From an uncultured Gemmatimonadota bacterium (GTDB lineage: Bacteria > Gemmatimonadota > Gemmatimonadetes > Gemmatimonadales > GWC2-71-9): a stretch of DNA of 5,276 bases. Where the stretch lies: the NCBI GenBank assembly GCA_946887295.1, contig CAMPKP010000188.1:1-5276 (forward strand). Reading direction: 5' to 3'. The position numbers were made by a program, and so were the translations under genes. How positions within the stretch are numbered: the stretch's first letter is position 1; the number at the start of each line of letters is the position of its first letter. The notes under the pieces were generated by a model. That model did not search any database. It was given only the letters and a program-made list of their open reading frames with translations, and was not told the DNA's origin. Shown here piece after piece: positions 1-5,081 of the stretch.

Positions 1-2
1 AG

Positions 3-641
3 CCCGAGCCCCCGGAGCCCACGCCGAAGCCGAGCGCGCCGCCGCCGCGCGAGCGGCAGCCGGTGCCCGAGGACCGGGCCAACGCACCACCGGAGGCCAC
101 ACGCACGGAGGGCGAGGAGGCGGACGAGCCCGAGGGCGCCTCCGATGAGCAGGCCCCGCGTGAGGCGGCACCGGAAGCGCCCAGCATCGCGGCGCCGACC
201 ATGGAGTCGGAGGCGCTCCGCATCTTCGGGCGGAAGCGGGTCGCCACCCGCCCGGGCGCGGGCCCGCGTGCGACGCGTCCGATGGAGTCCTACATCCCGG
301 ACGACCCGAACAAGTGCGTGCCCTCGCCGACCGCGCCGGCCGATTCGGCGGCGCCGGCGCAGTACGGGACGGTCGTCGGCAGGATCTTCCGCCAGGACGG
401 CCGCGAGCCGCTCGCGGGGGCACACCTGCAGATGCTGGGCACGCCCTACGTCGCCTTCACCGACAGCGAGGGCGAGTACCGGTTCCGGTTCGATCTCTCG
501 CTGATGGACAACTGCCGGACGCAGTACGTCCGGGTCACCGCGAAGGGATACGAGAGCCGGCTTCTGGTGCTGGTCGTGGGGCCGAACGTGCGAAGCGAGG
601 ACGTGCGGCTGCAGAAGCGGTCGGGGTGGCTGGGGCTGTAG
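3..641 (+). CDS. C-terminal part of a proline-rich protein with a carboxypeptidase-regulatory-like domain (5' truncated by window)
   Basis: The frame is open from the window edge. The 20 codons before the first possible start (GTG at 63) all end in G or C and encode a Pro/Glu/Lys-rich stretch. That GTG has no Shine-Dalgarno, so the gene most likely begins outside the window. Counting from codon 63, residues 1-45 are a low-complexity acidic, Ala/Pro-rich linker and residues 46-100 are basic and Pro-rich. Residues 102-186 run GTVVGRIF, PLAGAHLQMLGT, AFTDSEGEYRF, YVRVTAKGYES and VRLQKR. This is the pattern of the carboxypeptidase-like regulatory domain (CarboxypepD_reg/transthyretin-like beta sandwich), common in extracytoplasmic proteins of Bacteroidota and Gemmatimonadota. 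Cysteines 85 and 151 could pair. No enzyme domain is visible, so the role (cell-surface or periplasmic binding or structural part) is inferred only. The stop TAG lies 9 bp from the stop of the convergent AAA gene. Confidence 0.75.
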   Translation, partial: PEPPEPTPKPSAPPPRERQPVPEDRANAPPEATRTEGEEADEPEGASDEQAPREAAPEAPSIAAPTMESEALRIFGRKRVATRPGAGPRATRPMESYIPDDPNKCVPSPTAPADSAAPAQYGTVVGRIFRQDGREPLAGAHLQMLGTPYVAFTDSEGEYRFRFDLSLMDNCRTQYVRVTAKGYESRLLVLVVGPNVRSEDVRLQKRSGWLGL

Positions 642-650
642 AGGCTGTTC

Positions 651-1766
651 TCAGAGCAATGCGACTGCGAGCGCCGCCGCGGCGAGGAGGACGGCCAGGA
701 CGGCGGCATAAAGCGGAGCGCGGGACGGCCCCGGCCGCCGCTCCGCCTCGGCCACCGCCTGCTTCGCCCCGGCCTCGAGCTTCGCCTGGCTGCGCTCGAG
801 CTGCGCCAGCTTCTCGGCCACGAGCCCCATCTCGCCGCGAAGCTGCTCCTGGCCGTCCATCATCTGCTCCAGCAGCCCGCCGGCCTGCGCCGCAGCGGCC
901 GGGACGTCGAAGAGCGACTGGGACATCACGCTTCCCCCCGCCAGCACCTCCTCCATTCCCTGCTCGAAGTGTCGCTGGTGGATCCGCTTCTCCGCGTCGG
1001 GACCGGGCTCGGTGGTGGCCATCTGGGCGGCCTTCAGCACCGCGTTCTTGATATCGCCCCCGCTGCGCGGGTACTGCTCGGCCAGCGCCTTGAAGTCCAC
1101 GTCGTCCGCCAGCGGCGTCTTCCGCGCATGGAGCTGCACCCGCCAGATCCGCTCCCGCTCCTCCGCGTTCGGCATGTCGAAGAGGATGTGGGTGCGGATC
1201 CGCCGCTCGAACGCGGGGTCCATGTTCGCCGCCAGGTTGGTGGCGAAGATCACGACGCCGTCGAAGCTCTCCAGCTCGTGCAGCAGGACGTTGACGACGG
1301 CGTTGGCCTCGCGCTCGTACGCCGCGCTCAGCGAGGTGAAGCGCCGCCCCGCGATCGCGTCGGCCTCGTCGAAGAACAGCACCGCGTTCTGCCGCTCGGC
1401 GGCGCGGAAGACGCTGGCGACGTGCTTCGCGGTCTGCCCCACCCAGCGCGACTCCAGCTCGGAGTAGCGCACCACGAGCAGCCGCTGATCGAGTGCGTAG
1501 GCGAGCGCCTCGGCGCAGATCGTCTTGCCGGTGCCGGGCGGTCCGGCGAAATGGAAGGCCAGGCCGAGCCCGCTGGAGTGCCGCTCGGCGAGACCCCACT
1601 GCCTGAAGATGAGATCGTGCTTCCTGACCAGCGCGAGCGCGTGGTTGAGCGAGCGGAGCGTGGTCTCGGGCAGCACCACGTCGTCGAACGTGCGACGCGG
1701 CTCGATCGCCTCGACCAGCTCGGCGGTCGGTGTGCCGAAGAAGAGATCGCGAATGGAATCGGACAT
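651..1766 (-). CDS. AAA+ ATPase with coiled-coil tail and C-terminal membrane anchor
   Basis: This 371-residue protein has a full classic AAA module. Walker A is GPPGTGKT (75-82) and the pore-loop-like motif is RWVGQ (107-111). Walker B is VLFFDEAD (129-136) and sensor 1 is ATN (175-177). The second region of homology has arginine-finger candidates in FERRIR (186-191), and the sensor-2-like motif is GGDIKNAV (236-243). No residue needed for hydrolysis is missing. Residues about 298-342 are Glu/Gln/Ala/Leu-rich and look like a coiled coil. Residues 350-371 (PLYAAVLAVLL onward) are a hydrophobic helix ending exactly at the C-terminus after an Arg-rich segment. This predicts a tail-anchored protein with a cytoplasmic ATPase. 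The intact aromatic pore loop suggests substrate threading, as in spastin/Msp1-type AAA proteins. Similar AAA domains occur in many bacteria, including contractile-injection-system loci, but no such structural genes are visible here. The ATG at 1766 has only a weak GAG upstream. The gene probably shares a transcript with the small gene 66 bp upstream. The substrate is unknown. Confidence 0.93.
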   Translation of the reverse strand: MSDSIRDLFFGTPTAELVEAIEPRRTFDDVVLPETTLRSLNHALALVRKHDLIFRQWGLAERHSSGLGLAFHFAGPPGTGKTICAEALAYALDQRLLVVRYSELESRWVGQTAKHVASVFRAAERQNAVLFFDEADAIAGRRFTSLSAAYEREANAVVNVLLHELESFDGVVIFATNLAANMDPAFERRIRTHILFDMPNAEERERIWRVQLHARKTPLADDVDFKALAEQYPRSGGDIKNAVLKAAQMATTEPGPDAEKRIHQRHFEQGMEEVLAGGSVMSQSLFDVPAAAAQAGGLLEQMMDGQEQLRGEMGLVAEKLAQLERSQAKLEAGAKQAVAEAERRPGPSRAPLYAAVLAVLLAAAALAVALL

Positions 1767-1832
1767 GTCAGCTCGGCTGCATGGCGACCGGGCTGCGGGA
1801 AGCCGTCTCGCGCAACGGCGGTCGCCGGCGGA

Positions 1833-2165
1833 TCACTCGCGGATCCGGGGGTTGGAGGAGGAATCCGCCTTCTGCCCGGTCACGCGCTCCCATGCGTCCC
1901 GGACGGCGTCCTTGATCTCGTCCCACAGCGTGGGCTCGGGTCCGCGGTGCTCGTAGCGGTCCCAGCCGGCTCGGAGATCGGGCTCGGCCTCGTCCCAGGA
2001 GCGGCCCATGCCGTGGACGCCGGATTCGAAGCCGTAGCGGTACGCGGGGCGGAAACGGTCGTAGTAGTCGGGGCCGAGGGCATACGGGCGGCTGCTGAAG
2101 TTCTCGCTCCAGTAGTTGTCCTCGGTCTCCCACGAGGCGCGCCAGTCATCGGATGGTTGGGTCAT
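1833..2165 (-). CDS. Small Trp/Tyr-rich acidic hypothetical protein (110 aa)
   Basis: I cannot assign a function. The ATG at 2165 has a good Shine-Dalgarno (AAGGAA, 5-nt spacer), which makes the start secure. The product has seven Trp and seven Tyr in 110 residues and no Cys. It has no signal peptide or membrane segment. Visible blocks are YYDRFRPAYRYGFESG (34-49), DEAEPDLRAGWDR (58-70) and an amphipathic helix WDEIKDAVRDAWERVTG (81-97), followed by a polar tail. From memory, short proteins with a PAYRYG...EPDL...W arrangement occur in Deinococcus, Bacteroidota and others, often near stress proteins. The last helix loosely recalls CsbD-like proteins. These resemblances are unverified. It lies 66 bp upstream of the AAA+ ATPase on the same strand, so cotranscription is likely, and a substrate, adaptor or stress-response partner role is possible. 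Confidence 0.8.
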   Translation of the reverse strand: MTQPSDDWRASWETEDNYWSENFSSRPYALGPDYYDRFRPAYRYGFESGVHGMGRSWDEAEPDLRAGWDRYEHRGPEPTLWDEIKDAVRDAWERVTGQKADSSSNPRIRE

Positions 2166-2170
2166 GGCCG

Positions 2171-2176
2171 TTCCTT
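2171..2176 (-). promoter_or_regulatory. Ribosome binding site of the small Trp/Tyr-rich protein gene
   Basis: On the minus strand the sequence reads AAGGAACGGCC then ATG. The AAGGAA purine block sits 5 nt before the start codon at 2165. It is one of the clearest Shine-Dalgarno sequences in the window and fixes the start of the 110-residue protein. Confidence 0.7.
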
Positions 2177-2240
2177 GAATGATAGAGGGGTTGGGGGCTG
2201 GTTGTGCACGGGGACGGGCTCGGCTGAGGGCGTTGTTTCG

Positions 2241-2265
2241 GCTCCTTCGCTTCGCTCAGGATGAC
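2241..2265. repeat. Dispersed intergenic repeat unit (TCCTTCGCTTCGCTCAGGAT type)
   Basis: The core TCCTTCGCTTCGCTCAGGAT starts at 2243 and is followed by GAC. On the other strand it reads GTCATCCTGAGCGAAGCG onward. I recognise this as a short sequence found in many copies between genes in several GC-rich bacterial phyla. It has terminal TCCT/AGGA complementarity and internal CGCTTCGCT self-similarity. Only one copy lies in this window, so its repeat status rests on recall and not on the sequence itself. Confidence 0.5.
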
Positions 2266-2284
2266 AAGAGCGTCCACGATGACA

Positions 2285-2319
2285 ATGCTTCTTTTTCCTT
2301 TCTTCCCATGCTTCCCTTT
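2285..2319. repeat. Pyrimidine-rich tract with an imperfect 23-bp direct repeat
   Basis: ATGCTTC occurs at 2285-2291 and again at 2308-2314. Between them, 2288-2307 is an unbroken run of 20 pyrimidines (purine-rich on the minus strand). The second copy continues as CCCTTT. This is a strong local departure from the GC-rich surroundings and lies in the probable leader or promoter region of the minus-strand unit. Confidence 0.55.
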
Positions 2320-2353
2320 GGCGCCTTACGTTAACCCCGAACGGCCCTCGACC

Positions 2354-2371
2354 GGGTGACCGGGATCACCC
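2354..2371 (-). terminator. Stem-loop after the TIGR02588-like gene, possible weak terminator
   Basis: GGGTGA (2354-2359) and TCACCC (2366-2371) form a perfect 6-bp stem around a CCGGGA loop. The structure lies 16 nt past the stop codon of the minus-strand gene ending at 2388. No T-run follows in the direction of transcription, so it is not a classical intrinsic terminator. It could instead protect the transcript 3' end or be chance in GC-rich DNA. Confidence 0.3.
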
Positions 2372-2387
2372 CCGTGCATGCCCCCCT

Positions 2388-2771
2388 TCAGGGCGTCTCG
2401 AATGCGATGGTCCCGAGGCGGAGTTTCCCCCGGCGCGGATCCTCCCGGAACGTCACCCAGCCCTCACGCTTCGAGTCCTTCGGCAGAAACGCGATGTCGA
2501 GCTCCGCCTCCTCCCGCCGGCCGCCGGGCAGATCGAGGAAGATCGACACCTTCACGTCCTCCGCGGTACTGCCCCCGGCGTTACCGATCTCGACCGGCAC
2601 CAGGTAGCCGCTCCGTGCAGGGCGCGGCGCCCCGAGCCGGACGACCACGTCCGGCGGCCCGCCACTCTCGACGATCGTCTCGCGCACCAGGAAGCCGAGT
2701 GTGGCGACGACCAGCACGAGCGAGATCCCGAAGACGGTCCACTCCAGCCAGTTCTTCGACACCCTAGCCAT
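2388..2771 (-). CDS. TIGR02588-like single-pass envelope protein
   Basis: This 127-residue protein starts with a short basic N-terminus and WLEW. One transmembrane helix follows at about 11-29 (TVFGISLVLVVATLGFLV), then a soluble domain at about 41-125. The helix and the PPDVVVRLG segment after it match my recollection of family TIGR02588. Members of that family are described as always paired with the membrane protein family TIGR02587. The YLVPVEIGNAGGSTAEDVKV segment (56-75) resembles one strand pair of a CARDB- or Ig-like beta sandwich, so an extracytoplasmic binding or scaffolding domain is plausible. The domain fold is inferred. The ATG lies within the last codons of the upstream gene (8-bp overlap), which implies translational coupling. 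The biochemical function is unknown. The protein carries no Cys and no catalytic motif that I can see. Confidence 0.88.
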   Translation of the reverse strand: MARVSKNWLEWTVFGISLVLVVATLGFLVRETIVESGGPPDVVVRLGAPRPARSGYLVPVEIGNAGGSTAEDVKVSIFLDLPGGRREEAELDIAFLPKDSKREGWVTFREDPRRGKLRLGTIAFETP

Positions 2772-3621
2772 TCCTCGCCCCCTGAATCAGCAGTCTCCCG
2801 GCCGACGCCCCGAGCGCCGACGCAACCCCGAGCACGACGGTCTGGCCCACGATCGCCCGAGGTGCCGCCCCGTCGAACCGGCCGAAGAGCCACAGAATGC
2901 CGGCCGAGGCAACCAGTGCGACGGCGTAGGTGATCATGGTCCCACGCACCACGCCGCCGAAGCCGCCGGGCTTCGCCCATCGGCGGGAGCCGCGGAAGTC
3001 GGAGTAGTAGAGGACGAGCGCGCTCAGGAGCATCGTCGCCGCGCCGAGCACCGCGAGCTGGAGCGGCGGAACTTCGAGCCCGACCGCTACGATCTCCTCG
3101 GTCGGCGCCACGTTCGCGGCGAACAGCACTGCGCCGCAGAACGCCAGCGCGATCAGGCCGGCCAGGGACGCCGTGTTCTCGCCGTGGCGGTCCGACTTCA
3201 GTCCCTGGTGGTTCCCGTCTCCGCCGAGCTGCGCCGTTCCGATCGAGACGCCGATGGCGACCGTCACGGCTTCCGTCACGATCCGCCCCACCACCTCGCC
3301 GGCGTCCTGCCCCGGAGCGAGTCGCCCGATCAGGAGGAGCACCACCGCCGAGAGCAGGAGGCCGATCCCCATCTCCTCGACCGAGTCGATCGCCACTTCC
3401 CACCAGCTGGAATCCGGGTGCAGGCCCGCATAGCGGTTGTATCCCAGCAGGAGCACGAGCGCGAGTACCAGGAAGGCCAGCTGCCGGTGCGGCGGCATCG
3501 TGAATCCCGCCTCCCAGACCTCCATGGTGTAGAGGAGGGGCAGGCTGAAGAGCAGGCCTCCGGCCAGCCCCCGGCCGTACTCCTGGAGGGATTGCTTCGG
3601 CGTGCGCTCGACGCTGGTCAC
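2764..3621 (-). CDS. TIGR02587-like multi-pass membrane protein (DUF2391 type)
   Basis: Starting at GTG 3621 the product is 285 residues, close to the roughly 270 expected for TIGR02587. I see about eight hydrophobic segments: 17-36, 47-65, 82-99, 110-130, 150-171, 183-205, 226-247 and 256-279. Acidic residues lie in or beside them (E34 and E37 in TMEVWEAG, E82-E83 in SVEEMGIG, E117, E175-E176 in APTEEI), which may matter for transport or sensing. Family recognition rests on these segments and on the downstream TIGR02588-like partner. The GTG at 3621 was chosen because GGGAG lies 4 nt upstream. A GTG at 3636 would add five residues and has a poorer ribosome binding site. The frame stays open far upstream (to 5148) only because it runs antisense to the amidohydrolase gene. 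Function is unknown. Transcription diverges from the amidohydrolase. Confidence 0.87.
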   Translation of the reverse strand: MTSVERTPKQSLQEYGRGLAGGLLFSLPLLYTMEVWEAGFTMPPHRQLAFLVLALVLLLGYNRYAGLHPDSSWWEVAIDSVEEMGIGLLLSAVVLLLIGRLAPGQDAGEVVGRIVTEAVTVAIGVSIGTAQLGGDGNHQGLKSDRHGENTASLAGLIALAFCGAVLFAANVAPTEEIVAVGLEVPPLQLAVLGAATMLLSALVLYYSDFRGSRRWAKPGGFGGVVRGTMITYAVALVASAGILWLFGRFDGAAPRAIVGQTVVLGVASALGASAGRLLIQGARNG

Positions 3622-3783
3622 GATGCTCCCGGGCACGCCTGATGATGCCGCCGAAGCGGGCGCTGCGCGAGGGGCCTTCGCACACACGAGACGGCGCCGG
3701 TACCCCCGGCCGTGCACTGGCAGGCCCGGGGTCGTCCAGCGATACTCCGGTCTCGTTCCCCCCGACCCGCCGGAGCCCTCGCC
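3622..3783. other. Divergent intergenic region between the membrane-protein pair and the amidohydrolase
   Basis: These 162 bp separate two divergently transcribed genes and should hold both promoters. No strong sigma-70 promoter is visible on either strand. The best plus-strand candidate is CTGGCA (3717-3722), an 18-bp gap and GATACT (3741-3746), each matching consensus at about four of six bases, which is weak. GCCGG (3696-3700) and CCGGC (3706-3710) can pair around TACCC as a small hairpin, next to the palindrome CGGCGCCG (3692-3699). GGAG at 3772-3775 is the likely ribosome binding site of the amidohydrolase. Confidence 0.4.
3626..3630 (-). promoter_or_regulatory. Ribosome binding site deciding the GTG start of the TIGR02587-like gene
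   Basis: On the minus strand GGGAG is followed by CATC and then GTG (start codon at 3621-3619). It supports this internal GTG over the alternative GTG at 3636 and over the much longer upstream open frame, which would overlap the amidohydrolase gene. Confidence 0.5.
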
Positions 3784-5067
3784 ATGCGCGCTCGCACCTT
3801 TCCACCTCTGCTGCTTCTCCTGCTCGCCGCTTCCGCCCTTCGAGCCCAGGTCACCGCCATCCGCGCCGGCACGCTGATCGACCCGGTGGCGGGCACGGCA
3901 GCCCGTGACCAGATCGTCCTGGTCGAGGGCAAGACGGTGAAGGCGGTGGGCGCGAAGGTGGCGATCCCGCGCGGCGCGACGGTGATCGATCTCTCCGGCT
4001 CCGCGGTCCTCCCCGGCCTGTTCGACGCACACACCCATCTCTGCATGACGGTGAACATGCGCCGCGACGCGGGGAGCTACTACTACACCACGCTGAACGA
4101 CCCCGACTCCTACCGCGCCATCCAGGGCGTCGCCAACGCGCGCTCCATGCTGGAGGCGGGATTCACCACGGTGCGGGACGTGGGCAACGAGGGAGACTAC
4201 GCCTGCACCAGCCTTCGCCGCGCACTGAGCCGCGGCCTGGTGGACGGCCCTACGATGCTCAACGCCGGCCGCATCATCGCCCCGTACGGCGGGCAGTTCC
4301 AGCTCCAGCCGGACAAGCGCGAGGTCCTGGCGTCGCCGGAGTACTTCTTCGCCGACACCCGGGACGAGCTGCTGAAGGCGGTGCGGGAGAACATCCACTA
4401 CGGGGCGACGGTCATCAAGCTGGTGGTGGACGACCAGAACTACATCTACACGCCCGAGGACATCCGGTTCGTGGTGGACGAGGCCGCGAGGTCCGGGCTC
4501 AAGGTGGCGGCGCACGTGTGGACCGGCCCGGGCGCGCACAACGCGGCGCTGGCGGGCGTCGCCTCCATGGAGCACCTGAACGGGATCTCCGACGAGGACC
4601 TGGCGCTCGCGAAGCGCAACGGCGTCGTGGCGGTGTTCACCCCCTTCCCGGCATCGGTGCTCAAGGGGTTCCGCGGCGACACGGCGGGACAGAAGGAATA
4701 CGACCAGGAGATCGACCGCCTGCGCGCGGGGTACAGGGCGGGCGTCACCATCGCCTTCGGCTCCGACGCGATCCACGATCTTCCGGGAACCACCCGAGGC
4801 TCGCTCGCGATCACGTGGATCGGCAGCTACGTGGACGCCGGCCTCCCGCCGAAGACCATCCTGCAGGCCCTGACCATCAACGCGGCCCGGCTCCTGGGCG
4901 TCGAGAAGGAGCGCGGCACCATCGCGCCGGGCATGGCGGCCGACATCATCGCCGCCCCGGGCGATCCGCTGGCCGACGCACGGGTGCTGGAGCGGGTGCA
5001 CTTCGTCATGAAGGACGGGAAGGTGGTGAAGACGAAGACCGTCCCGCCGCGCACGGCCGCGCGATAG
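3784..5067 (+). CDS. Secreted metal-dependent amidohydrolase (prolidase/imidazolonepropionase-like)
   Basis: From ATG 3784 the product is 427 residues, normal for this family. It opens with a signal peptide: MRAR, a poly-Leu core at about 9-14 and ALRAQ with likely cleavage after A21. A GTG at 3712 in the same frame would bury this signal, so ATG 3784 (GGAG 8 nt upstream) is preferred. Expected binuclear metal ligands are present: H83 and H85 (PGLFDAHTH), carboxylated-lysine candidate K212 (VIKLVVD), H244 (AAHVWTG), H264 (MEHLNG) and D328 (FGSDAIHD). The C-terminus closes the small beta domain (APGMAADIIA, VHFVMKDGKVV). Such enzymes hydrolyse C-N bonds, often in Xaa-Pro or other dipeptides or N-acyl amino acids. 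Here it would act outside the cytoplasm. The substrate cannot be read from sequence. Family members commonly have HAHG at the first single His, and this one has HVWTG. It is followed 14 bp later by a hydrolase-like gene, so an operon is likely. Confidence 0.93.
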   Translation: MRARTFPPLLLLLLAASALRAQVTAIRAGTLIDPVAGTAARDQIVLVEGKTVKAVGAKVAIPRGATVIDLSGSAVLPGLFDAHTHLCMTVNMRRDAGSYYYTTLNDPDSYRAIQGVANARSMLEAGFTTVRDVGNEGDYACTSLRRALSRGLVDGPTMLNAGRIIAPYGGQFQLQPDKREVLASPEYFFADTRDELLKAVRENIHYGATVIKLVVDDQNYIYTPEDIRFVVDEAARSGLKVAAHVWTGPGAHNAALAGVASMEHLNGISDEDLALAKRNGVVAVFTPFPASVLKGFRGDTAGQKEYDQEIDRLRAGYRAGVTIAFGSDAIHDLPGTTRGSLAITWIGSYVDAGLPPKTILQALTINAARLLGVEKERGTIAPGMAADIIAAPGDPLADARVLERVHFVMKDGKVVKTKTVPPRTAAR

Positions 5068-5081
5068 CCTCGGACCCCGGC

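Larger units (their letters stand above)
2166..2387. other. Noncoding spacer between the two leftward gene pairs, less GC-rich than its surroundings
   Basis: This 222-bp stretch has no convincing gene and is visibly richer in A and T than the flanks, especially 2271-2335. It should carry the promoter of the 1833-2165/651-1766 unit. On the minus strand TTGTCATC occurs twice, 18 bp apart (plus-strand GATGACAA at 2260-2267 and 2278-2285). TTGTCA resembles a -35 box, but no good -10 follows at 16-18 bp. TATCAT (plus-strand ATGATA, 2179-2184) resembles a -10 but lies too close to the ribosome binding site to be persuasive. The spacer also holds a dispersed-repeat-like unit, a pyrimidine tract and a stem-loop, listed separately. 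Confidence 0.6.

Noticed and set aside
63..65. GTG as the true start of the first gene
   Set aside because: There is no ribosome binding site, and the in-frame upstream codons to the window edge all end in G or C and continue the proline-rich composition, so the gene is probably truncated by the window.
535..1599. Minus-strand open frame of 354 codons overlapping the AAA gene in another frame
   Set aside because: It is Arg/Ala/Gly-rich throughout with no recognisable motif. It is a shadow of the AAA gene in a shifted frame.
2179..2184. TATCAT on the minus strand as a -10 box for the small gene
   Set aside because: It is too close to the ribosome binding site to leave a normal leader, and no -35 lies at 16-18 bp upstream.
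2204..2209. GTGCAC palindrome, also at 3712-3717, as a shared operator
   Set aside because: A 6-bp palindrome occurring twice in 5 kb of GC-rich DNA is expected by chance, and the flanks do not match.
969..2264. Plus-strand open frame of 431 codons antisense to the AAA ATPase and the small gene
   Set aside because: The translation is low-complexity Arg/Val/Leu/Gly with no domain, and the opposite strand carries unmistakable AAA motifs. It is a GC-driven shadow.
3712..3783. Upstream GTG start extending the amidohydrolase by 24 residues
   Set aside because: It would place an Arg/Pro-rich segment before a clear signal peptide. The ATG at 3784 has GGAG at a good distance and a proper signal sequence.
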